A model generated the notes under the pieces. It was given only the letters and a program-made list of their open reading frames with translations. It did no database searches and was not told where the DNA came from. Below, one piece after another: positions 1-12,953 of a stretch of 64,000 nt of DNA. Numbering within the stretch: position 1 is the stretch's first letter; each line of letters opens with the position of its first letter. The position numbers and the translations under genes were made by a program. Origin of the DNA: Boswellia sacra. Lineage: Eukaryota; Streptophyta; Magnoliopsida; Sapindales; Burseraceae. The stretch is from assembly GCA_013180625.2 (NCBI GenBank), contig SNVD02014740.1, forward strand, positions 26,568-90,567, given 5' to 3'.

Positions 1-1304
1 GAAAATGAATGTACATTGACTTGGAAACATGAAAATATAATGAAATGATATTATACTCGCAAAACTTTTCGATTTGTTTAAATTTATGCCCATGAAATGC
101 GCTCCAATATTAGCAACATGAAATATGTAAAATCGAAGTCAATGAAATATTTTGTTGCAATAGCAGTTCACGTAGTTATAATAGCAGAGAGACAAAGAAA
201 TATTGAACTATGAAACCTGGCAAAGTAAAAATAAAAAAAAAAAAACCACATAAAGATATTGCTCGACAAGCAAACAACTGATATGTGTCAGAGTTGGCCC
301 ATCGAAGAAGGCAAAAGTTTTATCAAATTAACGAATCCAATTTCTGAGTAAAACCAAGTCACAGAACTAAGAAAGAAACGTACAAGGCCATTACAGTCTG
401 GCTTTGGCGAAATAATTAAACACCTCTCCTGGTACAGTTTGAATATATAATCTACTGGAAAGTGACTGGAATACCGTATATCTCCTAGCGTAGAAGAAGC
501 TAGGAAATTGATCAAAGAGACGCAAGTTAAATCAATAAATAGTAAAATTTATTTTTTAATACATAAAAATAATGATTATATGAATTTGATATTTATTAAA
601 GACAATTAAAATTGCTTTTAACATGATTTCAAATTTTGAAAGTATTATATGATATCAAATTTATCATATTAGTAATTAAGTATTGTACAACCCTCATAAA
701 ATTAAATATCAGTTAACAATTAATTCCTATTTGATTTTCTAAGTGACAATCACAAAATTTGTAAACTCTCTCATTCTCAAAGCTTTTTGATGTATATAGA
801 TTGACTATGTTTAAGAGTACAGAATCTAATAAATCTGTTTTTTTGTCAAATATGCAATTTGAGTTTTGGATTGACAACAATATTTAACATCTTAAGTGAA
901 ATTGTTAAAAAAATAAAAATAAAAAGTAATCCCAATTTTCTTGTAATGTTTGTTTGCACACAAACTTAATATTTATTTGGGTGTAATAACTAACATGTTT
1001 TTAATGAATATCAAAGTGATTGTTACATGATCACACATGCTTTAAGAGCTTATTTCCAACAATCACAATACACATATAAAATATATTATTATTAAAATTT
1101 CTTTCAATACGCAAAGTCTAGATTATAAAAATTAATAAGACAGTACTCTATTTCGAAGTAAAAAAAGATATCATTATCGTCCTCTACCCATCACCAAGTT
1201 GTCTTGCGACAAAAAAAACATGGAAAAAAAAAAGGATAGAATAAGAGTACGATCACAAATTATTTTCTCTTATTAAAAAGAGATGGAAAGCGTTTGAGAG
1301 AACG
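1..1304. other. AT-rich non-coding DNA downstream of the ankyrin/PGG gene
   Basis: No gene is recognised here. The stretch is AT-rich with many short A or T runs. One short minus-strand frame at 288-515 has no recognisable domain. The last part probably holds the 3' UTR and polyadenylation region of the minus-strand gene that stops at 1305. Confidence 0.5.
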
Positions 1305-2000
1305 TCACACAACAATACCAGCTGTATCTTCATCAGAATTCCTTCTTCCTGCCATTCCATGACGTTTAAAGAATAATTCTCCTAGTTCATGTCGCCATTC
1401 AAGGAATGAAACTTCCCATGGTGGGCGTCGCCATTCAAGGGACACTCTGGAATGTATTAATTTTAGTACGCAAAGTGCTAGGAGGAAGAAGCTCAAGCCA
1501 ATGGAGCTAGTGGTAATGGCAAGCCATGTAGAAGGTGCTATGACTGCATATATGCCTGTCACAAATGCAACCACCACAGCTCCCATTGCAAGAATGGTTA
1601 GCCATAAAGCAAGAATGAATAACTTTTCATGTCCTTCAAATTTCTGAAATGACATAATAAAGTGCACGAAGACAGCAGAAAGGGAGAGTGTCATGGCTAT
1701 CGTATCCGTAATGATAAATGCTTGAAAAGCTAAATTTCTAAATAGGACTGCAGTGCCTTGATGATTTGAACCTTTTTCATTGTTATACCCACCAGGAATA
1801 GTGAAAGCTGCTGTAAAGGTTACCGTGGCTATAAGTGTAGCCACCAACAAATGTGACGATCTTGTTTCCTTAAGTGCATCACAAAATTTCTTTCTTCGTT
1901 CATCTCGAATTTTAATATAGTCTTCATCTTTTCTTTCACGTATAACACCTTCTGAATATTGTCCCCTACCAATATCTTCAGACAATTTTTGAATTTCTTC
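1305..2000 (-). CDS. Terminal PGG/transmembrane exon
   Basis: The exon starts EEIQKLSEDIG after acceptor TTTTAG and ends at the stop at 1305. It contains the family signature LLVATLIATVTFTAAFTIPG followed by GY, then AFQAFIITDTIAMTLSLSAV and two more hydrophobic segments. That makes four predicted membrane helices with a basic cytoplasmic tail. This exon anchors the family assignment. Confidence 0.85.
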   Translation of the reverse strand, partial: EEIQKLSEDIGRGQYSEGVIRERKDEDYIKIRDERRKKFCDALKETRSSHLLVATLIATVTFTAAFTIPGGYNNEKGSNHQGTAVLFRNLAFQAFIITDTIAMTLSLSAVFVHFIMSFQKFEGHEKLFILALWLTILAMGAVVVAFVTGIYAVIAPSTWLAITTSSIGLSFFLLALCVLKLIHSRVSLEWRRPPWEVSFLEWRHELGELFFKRHGMAGRRNSDEDTAGIVV

Positions 2001-2184
2001 CTAAAATATAATGTTCATTAGTTGTTAAAATAGATAGATATGGACAAAAAAAAAAAATGAGGACAGTCAAGAAATCATCTAAGTTATTGATATTCATATA
2101 AGATGTATAAATTATAGGAATAAATTACTTTTTTTTCAAATTTTTATTAGATTTTCATTAATGAAATTATTTTTGAAAACATTC

Positions 2185-2237
<53 letters not shown>

Positions 2238-3651
2238 AGTTGATATGAAATTTAATCAACATATATTGAACTTCCACGTTGAATAAAAATCTAAAAAATT
2301 GAAATAAAAATAAGATTACCTCGAGCTCTAGAGATCCATACTTTACTATGTGATCCACACTAATGCTTTGCTTGTTGAGAGCTTGACGGTCCCCAATATG
2401 ATAAAATGAATCTCTATAGGCAGCCGCACGAACATGGAGAGGAGTGTTCCCGTTGGCATCCTCAACATCTATAAGACTCCCAATCACTGGATTTTTTAGG
2501 AGATCAATTAATTCTTTTTTACTTAAAGTAAGCATTGCATAGTGAAGAACATTCCATCCTTTCATATCTTTCATATCACAACATTCTGCACATTGAAAAA
2601 TAATTTCTTCTATTGTGTCTTTGTGCCCCTGACTGGCTGCCATATGTAAAGCGGTCATCTGTCGATCTTTGTCGAGCATAGTTGCAGCCGATTTATCAAA
2701 TTCCAATAATATAGATGCCTTATCATTAAGACCATGATATGCTGCATAATGGAGCGGAGTCCACCCGTAGTCATCTACTTCTGTTGTCAAACTCTTTTTT
2801 TTCTCAAGAATTTCTTTCACAGGGTCAGGTGGAATATTTAAATTATAACCTGAAACAAAAACACAAAAATGAACTAAATAAGTGATAACAATCAAATGCA
2901 TTACTTTGATTTTGAATAATTTCATAGATTCCTATTGCATTGTGAACATTACAAAAAAGAAATAATAATAAATTAAATGTAAATGGCACTATTCGATGAC
3001 AAATTGGCAAAACCTCCAAAAATATTATTTGTTGACATTCAATTGAAACTTTGAAACAATTACTAATATAGAATCTAAATATAGTTATATAATTAGCACT
3101 GTAAATTAATCAAATATTTTATATTGCCACTCGATAACCTATTGTAGTGCAACACTTTATCTGTCCACATTGCAGAAGTCACTCACTCCTTATATATTGT
3201 CTTTTACCTATGCCAAATTGAAACTAGTCAAGACTTAAGGGGATGTCTCCCAATAGCCCTATAGTTAAATATAAAATAAAATAAAAAGTAAGGAATTTTT
3301 GTTAACTAGTTAGAAGACATTCTTTTTCTTTTTTCTTTTTGTTTTTTTGGTAGAAATGATCTGGATAGATCTAATTAAATTAAAGTTTCAATAAGTTTGA
3401 ATATAAGAATCAAAAGCATATGTTTGTGTTTTATATTTTAACATCTAAATTGAAACATAAAGCTTATATATAAAAGATGAGATATTTTAACTTAAAGTTA
3501 ATGATACTATAAGTAAAAAAAAAAAAAAAAGTATCTAATTAATGACATCAATTCATCAATTATTTCAACTACTGGATATGTGTGATTAATTGCTGTAATA
3601 TTTTTATCTATTTTAAGTTAAAAAAAAGAAGTCTCTATATATATCTATATC

Positions 3652-3707
<56 letters not shown>

Positions 3708-6700
3708 AGTGATTCTACACTTACAAAGTTTATAATAAAGTTTTTATACAAATTAAAGTGGGATTACTTATTTAATACTGCATTACTCGTTTACATTCAC
3801 TATTTTCTCCTGCCACTTGTCGCATCAACTTTATATTACATACTTTGTAGGTGCACTATTACTTATATATTATTTTCACTTGTGATTTTATTTGACATAT
3901 TAAACATATTGACATATTCCAATATGAAAAAGAAATTATTGTTAAAGTATTTAAACATTACGAAATTTATAAATATAATCATCTTATCCTTAAATATAAA
4001 ATATTAATAAATTATATCATGAGTTTGATTTTTAAAAATGTATATTTGTGTACAAAGTTTTATTTTTTTAAAGGGTTTGATGTCGGAATATAGCTAGGAA
4101 ATTTTTCCTAGCCAGGCTGGATTATTATATTAGGCAAAGATCGATGGGACGGTGAAATTATATTAAGAAAAAAATTTTACACTTAGTAAAAGAGGGTATA
4201 ATGAACCTTACCTGTTACAATGTCATAGTTTTCATAAAAATAAACATTATGAAAAAAAAAAACAATGCAGTAAATAAATATGCAATACAAGTATGATACA
4301 CTAATACTACTGAATTTGTGCCCTCAACTCTTTAAAGAGTAGAACTCATCCTTTGTATATTTAACATTTTCAAAAGGGTTCCCACTTCGACTTTTTACAT
4401 TATTTATAATTAAGTTGCATCATGCAAACCATTTCAATTTGCATCATATGGACCACTTCAAGAACTGCTATATTGCACTTTATTTCTTTTCTCTCTCATT
4501 CATTTTCTCATCTTTTACACCTATATTCAGATTTCATATAATTATTTTCTTTTTTTCTTATTTTTTTGTATCCATGTTCATATTTTATGATAGCGAATTC
4601 TAAATTCCAACACTCATTGTTAATTAAAAGAAACAAATAGAAATTAACAATAATTATAAACATATGAATAAATTAATAATATGGATAACTATCCAAAATT
4701 AATTGAAACATAAAACATAGAATAATCAATGATAGAACCTAGAAAAATTATAATGAACATAGAGTAAATTATAAACATAGAATGTGAAAAAGCTGAATTT
4801 AACTTGTCTTGGTGAAGCCGTGAAGGTGAAGAAGGTGCATGGCGTAGACAGAGTAAGAGAAGTCAGAAAAAATTGATGAGTTGTGACTTATGAAGAACAA
4901 GAAGGACCAAAATTTTTATTTCAAGAAAGAGAAGAATTGTGATTCATGAATAACAGTTAGCTAACTTTCTTTTATTTTATTTATATTCTAATGCCAACAA
5001 GATGCATATTTTATGGTGTTGCAGATTTTTTAAATTATTTTTAAATTAATAATAATGAGACGGCCTGTTTGGAGTTATTATGTTATTTGGTAAATTAATT
5101 ATATTTATTTGTATTAAATTAATACAAGTAGAATGAGTATGGGCGGGTCCATGGCGTTGTTTATTTGTATTAAATTTGTTTATATAAAAAAAATTATAAG
5201 GGGAACTTTTCAAATTTTTTTTTTTTAAATAGGCCGGACCGCAGCCCAGCCTAGCCGATATTACGCTCCCCCCTGGTTTGATGTAGAAACGACATAGGTG
5301 ACCATTAAATAATGTCAAAAATGTTATGAGAACTATTAGATTAAATGATTAATAAATAATAATGTTTTAAAAAAATTAAGTTATAATTATAAACGAATTA
5401 ATGAGGGTCTTTTAGAGAATAAGGGGAGAGATAAAGGATTCAAGACATTTGTATTTAAATAAAACTAAAAAAATTTAGTTTTTTCTATTCAAATAAAATT
5501 ACTTGCGAATAAAAGTCAATTAAAAAAAACAGACACACTCAGACATTACAAATTTATGACGCCTGAGAATTAGTCAAATTTAGACTTTAAATAAAAAAAT
5601 ATTGCCTTTGATTTCTTTTTTCAAAGTACAGGAATATGCTTAATATTTAACCCTAAAAAATAAATTTGGGTGGTTGAATTGATAATTAATAATGCAGTGG
5701 TCTAAACGAGTAAACATGAGACTGTAAAGATTTGAATAAGTAAATCTTCGAGAAAATTCATTTATAACCAAATTTTAGGGATTCTTTGTAAATGACCCAA
5801 TCCCCTATGATTTGTATCTGATAGCCCTTTCACCCTACAAAATGATTCAAATATCCCTAAAAAAAGCTAAAAAACTATTCTTCTTTCTTCCCTCTATTTT
5901 TATAGAAACACACATAGTTCCGGTGTAGATGAATTTGATAAGGGATTCTAACACATGTTACTAGTTTGAATCTTTGTAAAACACGCAACATTGGGTTTCA
6001 AATGCTTTTAAGGTTTGCTTGTTAGGGTTTTGAAATATAGATAAAACGGGTATTGATGTTTATGATAGACTAAAAGTGCGATTTGAATGTTTGGAGATGT
6101 GTTTATGGGTCTTGATTAAAAATAGAGGCTTTTGATTCAAAAATCAGAGTGTCCGACATCAAATAGCCAAGTATCTGACATCAGACATTAGACAATCATA
6201 TCAAACGATCAAGTGTTTGACATTATTTAACCAAGTAATCGACATTAGGCAATTAAGTGTCTGACATCCAGCACAAACATTCATCAAACGATCAAGTGGT
6301 TGACATTATACAAAGTAAATTATTCGACATTAGGCAATTAAGTGTCCGACATTAGACGATCATCAAACTATCAAGTGGTTGACATTATACAACCAAGTAT
6401 TCAACATTAGATAGTTAAGTGTCCTACATCAGACATAAAATAGTCAAGTATCCAACATCAAACAATCAAGTGTTTGACATTTGACATCCAACAGTTGAGT
6501 GTCGGACATCTAACAATCAAACAGCCAAGTGTCTAACATTGGAGAACCAAGCATATGACACTCAACTTTTTCAACCTCCAACATTCTCAACCAAAATCAG
6601 TCATTTTTCAAGCATTTTCACACTTCCACTCATCAGGTTGACACACCAGAAACATTTTGAACAATAGATACAATCTCAAGATAGCATTGCAAACCTTAAA

Positions 6701-9700
6701 AATCAAATTCCAAGTCATCAACAACTAAACCCAAAACAATTTGAAATGGAGTAAATTTTTATTATAGATCTAAAGAATATACTCTAGAGGCTTTTTGTTG
6801 GATTAGTTTTGCAAAGATTTCTACATTGTACAAATGAGAGAAGGACAAAGAAAGAAAATGGAGAGAAAGAGCAACTCAAACAGGGCTATACAACTTTCAT
6901 GGGACTAGATCATTTATAAAGGAACCCTTAAAATAGGGTTATAAATTGAATTTTTCCCAAATCTTTCCGTTTAGTTATATATTTCGTGCTTTTGTTTGCA
7001 ATTAGATTTAAGGATATATATCATTAGTGTGCTTGTCATTCTAACTTAAATTGTGAATAAGTAACTTGAGATTTTCAACTTAAAAGCATTGTAAGGAGGT
7101 GCTCACTATATAATAATTCGAGTGGGTAAGATAAAATTTTATTTTAGACATATAAATACTGTTGGCAATATTCCTATTTCAAAAGGATAAGCTTAATTAG
7201 TTACCTGGAATATTGGGGTTCATTGTTGCTGAAGGAATTCCCATATGAGGGTTCATGGTTGCCGTAGGAATTCCCATTCCGTTGCGGCTTTTAGGATCCA
7301 CTTGCAAAACTGTAATTTTAGTACTCAGATAACTTTTACTCTTAGTAAAACAATATTTAGTTATCTTAAAATATGTTGTAGAAATGTATGTTCAGAAATT
7401 AAAAAGAATGTTAACATTACAATTTCAAGAAAAAAATTAATATCAATAAACTTGGTTGACATCCTTAAAAAGTATAAAATTCTTTTACTTTTCATTTTTG
7501 TCTTTAGATTCTTAATGTTCTTTTACTAATATGAAAATTATATGTCAAGATGATCCTATTATTAATATTAAAAAATTATTAAAGGATAAATTTAATTAAT
7601 TACCTGGAAAGTTATAGTTCATGTTAGACGGACGCGAAGTTGCCATTCTATCAAGGCCTGCATATCCATCAGCAGAGTTGTTAAGCGACCACCTGACTGT
7701 TGAAATAACATAATATTGACAATGATTCCCATTTCAAAAGGATAAAGATAATTAATTACCCACCAGAAGTCTTAGATTTCACGACAGCTGCATGTAAAGC
7801 CGTCATTCCCTTCGGGCCTTCGTGGGCCGCTGATTCGCAGCTTTCTAATATTGCATGGACTATCTGGTAATTTCCCCTCGCGGCAGCAAGATAAAGCGGA
7901 GTTTCGCCAGCATTATTACGAGGATATGAAAACTTAGAATCTGCTTCGACTAAAAGTTTCACCAACTCAATTTTTCCATGCCGAACTGCTTCATGCAATG
8001 CTGTATTTCCTTCATTATTCGTCCCCCTCAGCATCTGGTGCGAGTGAGCTCTTAGCCTGCTCTTCTGCTCTTGAGGTTGAGATTCACGTTTAAGAAGAGC
8101 TTGAGCCATAGAAGAATAGCCACATTTGACGGCAACATGAAGTGGGGTTTCCTTTTGGTCATTAACTTGCAGCAGTAGTGGTGGGCACATTTCAAGAATT
8201 TTCTTCACAAACACGGTTGCTCCTTCCCCCATTGAAGACTTGATGTGGAAATGCAAGATGGGTTCTTCTGACTTACCTAAAACTCAGAGTAAATGCATCA
8301 TAATTTTTATTAAAATGTTATAATGTCTGAAAATCGTTATTTAAAATTTCCTGATCAAACTTAAATTGAAAAATTGAAAAAAAAAAATCAGGTTTATACA
8401 TTACCCGCAAAGTCCAAATGTTCCATCTTCCGTACGTTTTAATAAATAAATATTATTTCCGTACGTTTTAATAAATAAATATTGTTCCATTCCAACTATT
8501 TTACTGTTTTGCTTGTCATTCTAACTTAACTATAAATGAACAATGACCAAATTTCAACTTAAAAAGACTACAATCTGTAGTCACTAATTAGATTTATTAT
8601 TCAAGTTTTTTGATGTGCTTTTACTCTTAACAATATAAATAAATTTATATTGATAATACTCCTATTTGAGAAGAGGGCAAGCATAATGTATTACCTGAAG
8701 TATGAGAGTCATTCATGAGCGCATCAATACAAGTTGTCATTCCATCAACCTGCAGAATCTTGTGATCTCCATTCTTGGCTGCAAGATAAAGTATTTCGCG
8801 GTAGTTATCGGCAAAATAATTGGGGTCTGCTTCTTGGATTAAAATATTCAGCACTTTAGTTTTCCCACGTTTCATTGCTTCATCAAATGCTGTGTTTCCA
8901 TCTCTATTTTTCATATTCAGCATCTTCATGTTAGCTTTTTCCCCGCTTCCTGGCTCTTGCGGTTGATTGCTTGCACATAAAAGAAGAACTTCCACTATAG
9001 TAGAAAGCCCACATTTGGCAGCAATGTGAAGTGGAGTATCCCGGTTGTCATTGTATTTTAATACTAGAGATGGACATATCTCAAGTATTTTTTTGACAAA
9101 CTTGGATGATCGGCACGACGAGGATTTGATGTGAAAATGCAAGATTGTATCGTTTGAGTGTGCTCCTAAAATCAATTTATACACATCATATTTGTTATTA
9201 ATACTTTAATGTCTAAAACTTCATTAGAAAGAAATTAATTAGGGCTAAAAAAAGTACAATTTTGCTTTACCGCGAAAAAAATTTTAGGAGTGAGGCATAA
9301 TTTGTAAGTATCACAAACATCATACGTAACTTATTATCTTGTGCCATGGTTTCTTCTTTCTATGTGATTATTAATTTTTTTCCAAAAATAAATAAAAAAA
9401 CTCTTGTTAGAAATCATTGTCAGACCCACTTAGTAACTTGGGGGACCCGGACCCTTCTAAAATTTCCATATTACTAAAGGCCCCCTTAATATTGATACTT
9501 ACTTTAATACTGGTTAAAGAAAATAATAATAATAATTTAAAATTTTTACTATTCTTTTTTCCTATATGCTAAAGCCCCCTACTTCTGAGCCTTGGACTGT
9601 GCACGCAACTATACAAACCTTTCAACCATACAAAAGTTTATATTATATTTAATTAATTTTCATTACCTTATTCATAAATAGATTTTTCAATCCTTATTTA

Positions 9701-12700
9701 TTTAGTTTGATATAAATTACATGATTGGTTTTACAAATTCTTACTAATAGAGTACAAATAAAAAAAATTTCTGGTGAACAATGATGACCAACTCTTTTAT
9801 ACAATTTAATAATATATCATATATTATACTATCTTTCTCTTTATTATTGATTTATTTGTATTAATTAAGGAAAATAGTAAATATTATTAAAATATTACAT
9901 TTAAGAAACTTTCCATTGGTGTCTAAGTGTAATTTCCTTTTCTCATATCATTACGATTTATCAAATAAATTATAAATATTAAAATATATATGATGCCCGT
10001 CTTTGATAAGATCTTGGGTCCGCCGTTAAAAATTACCACTAATTTACTACATTCAGTCAAATATTATAAAAAAGTTTTGAAAGGATCTAATAAGTCAATT
10101 TTACCCTTAGTGAATTTCACTTAGGTAAGCATGCCTTAAATCATGAAGTTAATAAATTTACAAGTTTTTTTATAAAAGTCTTTTCTATATATTTCAACAT
10201 TTACAAAATATAAATTAATCAAATCTATAAATAATATATTCTATAAATGGGAGGAGATTTTTGGTACATATTTTTAATACAAATTTATATACAAATTTCT
10301 AACGATTGATCTTATCAAATCTAATTGTTGAGACTTAAAGTGAAAAAAAAAAAGAACTGTATTTAAAGATGAAACTCATCAACTATCTCAACCATGGGAT
10401 TAAGTGAGATCAATGGTTTGAAATTTATATCAATAAATTGTATCAAAATTTTTTGCAAAAATATTCTTTCTCTTTATAAATATTTTAACATTTCAAGGAG
10501 GGCTTCTTGCATAAATTTCTACTAAGGAGTGGCAAAATTGAATTCGAAATATACTAACGAGTTTAATATTTTATTGGGTTTTCTTAACATGTATTCTAAG
10601 AACACATGATGGAAATTTAAAAATAGCAAATAATAAATGTAACATAGTATTTTAAGATATATTTTATTGATAACTAATGATTTTGACTTGCATAAAGAGT
10701 AAGTTAACATTTATTATTTATTATTTATTTTCAACTTCATAACATGTTGACTATGCCATTTTTGAATAACAATTTCAATCTGAGAAGTTTTTAGTGATAT
10801 TTCTCAATAAATCAAAGGTGTTTTCCTTTTTTTTTTTTTGCAATTATTGATTTTTAGTTTTACGGTTTTAAAAGTCATTGAAAAGTTTGTAATTGTTTTC
10901 AAAAGTACTCGATTTCTGAATTACTCTATCACAAACATGGATATCCTAAATATTTACTCTTAAAGAAGGAAAATGATATATTGTAACTTGGCAAATGAAT
11001 TAAAAATATATTAACGGATTATTTTAACAGTGACGTTATCATATTTGAATAAAGAAATCTTTAGTGTGAGCTGAGTGGCTTTTGTGCTTGTCATTCTTAT
11101 TTAAACTGTGAACAAGTACTTATTTAAACGGGATAATTTTAATTTGCCTCCTGATGTTAGGCTTAAAAAAAATTGAGGACCTCAGTTTTCTAAAATCTAA
11201 GATTGCCCCCTGAAGTTACTGTAGCACCGTTAGATTTAACAGAAAATGTATTAAATAGTAACTTAACGCTAATAAACAGTAATATTTTCCATTAAATCTA
11301 ACGGTTTAATGCATTTTCCGTTAAATCTAACGGTGCTACAGTAACTTTATCAGAAAACTGAGACCCTCAATTTTTTTTAGGCCTAACCTCATGGGGCAAA
11401 TTAGAATTACCCCTATTTAAACTGTCATTCTTATTTAAACTGTGAACAAGTACTTTGAGATTTTCAACTTAAAAGCACTACAAGTATGTGTCTACCCGTC
11501 TACATATAATCAATTATGGGAATGATCACAAAGGTTTAACTCTTGATGCTAAAAGAAATTTTGACCATATTCTCTTTTGAAGAGTATAAGCTTGATTACC
11601 TGAATTATCGTAGCCTGTCATTGGCACCATTCGCGGAGGTGGAGGAGGCATCATTCCAATGGGGCCCGGAGGCTTCATTCCAATGGGGCCCGGACCTCTA
11701 CGGGCCACGGATTTGGGGCCTTCGAGGGCTGCACATAGAGCCATCATTCCAGTGATCAGACAAGGATCCACTGTTGTGAAAAAAGACAATGTAGAATAAA
11801 GTGATCCTATCCTATTCAAGTATTTTTAGAGACCGTAATTATAGTAGGGTCCTAATTTATGCTGGTGGGTCGATACATGTTAGAGGTAGCATTACTAAAG
11901 TATGGGTTTTTTTTCTTTTTTTTTTAAGGAAGTTTTGGTTATATTGATTATTGTTAGCATGGGGTAATACTAGGATATTAATGCTACTTATCTTCAGGAA
12001 ATGTGTTAATTTTTGTATGCCCTTGTAAAATGTTTATTGAATGTGCGCAATAGAATTTCTTCCTAAATTATCTTCTGTATTATCATTAAATCGGTATAGA
12101 GAGAAATTTGTTTTATATATTTATATATTACTTGGCGTAAGTAATTTTTGTTCGCCGTGTCTTCCCTCAAATCAACATTTTGACAATACAAGTATTAATG
12201 CTAACAATATTATTATCCAAAAAGCATAAGCTTACTTACCTGTTTTATTAGAATTCTTGACTGCCTCATGCAAAGCCGTCTTTCCTTTTTGACCTCTTTC
12301 AACCGCATCCAGTATCTTGTGATCTCCATTAGCAGCAGCTAGATAAAGTATTTTGACAATGTTTTTGCCTAAATCAAAAAAATCTGGGTCTGCTGCATCG
12401 ATTAATAATTTCACCGCTTTAATATTTGCATGTTGCACTGCCTCATCCAATGCCGTGTTTCCATCTTTGTTCTTCATTGTCAACATCTTCGTGATAGCTC
12501 TTTTCTCACTCTCTGGTTGTTGATTTAGGTCTCTTGCAATTTTAAGAAGAACTTCCACCTTACCAGAATTAAAGCCTCTGGCCGCCACATGAAGTGGACC
12601 ATCACCTTTGTCATTAACTTTTAGTAGTACCGCGGGACATCTCTCGACTATTTTTTCCACGAACTCAGTTGATTGCTTCACCTGCACTGGGCTGTTGGTG

Positions 12701-12886
12701 ATGTGAACATGCAAGATTGTATTCTTGAATTGATCTACTATCTGCTCCAGATGCTGCCCATTATTTTCCATGAAGGGTTTAATATTGCCAGCACGCGCAG
12801 CCATTAACAAATTAGAATCCATTTGCTTGGTTTCTGTTTTAGTGGGGAGGCGTTTAATTAGAAGACTCTGTGCAGTAGTGCTTTTA

Positions 12887-12953
<67 letters not shown>

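Larger units (their letters stand above)
2850..7204 (-). other. Large intron of the ankyrin/PGG gene
   Basis: No exon is visible between the linker exon ending at 7205 and the exon starting at 2849. The intron is AT-rich, with microsatellites near 3.66 kb and a small perfect-arm hairpin near 4092 (arms GCTAGGAAA and TTTCCTAGC). Most of its right part is the fold-back element at 5752-6956. Confidence 0.6.

Noticed and set aside
3582..4007. A 141-residue frame with a Thr-His run
   Set aside because: It runs through a CA/TA microsatellite inside an intron of the minus-strand gene and has low-complexity, AT-driven composition.
4060..5320. A possible transposon bounded by GTTTGATGT motifs and GGCTAGG-like ends
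   Set aside because: The end similarity is too short and imperfect to support an element. Only the small hairpin near 4092 is clear.
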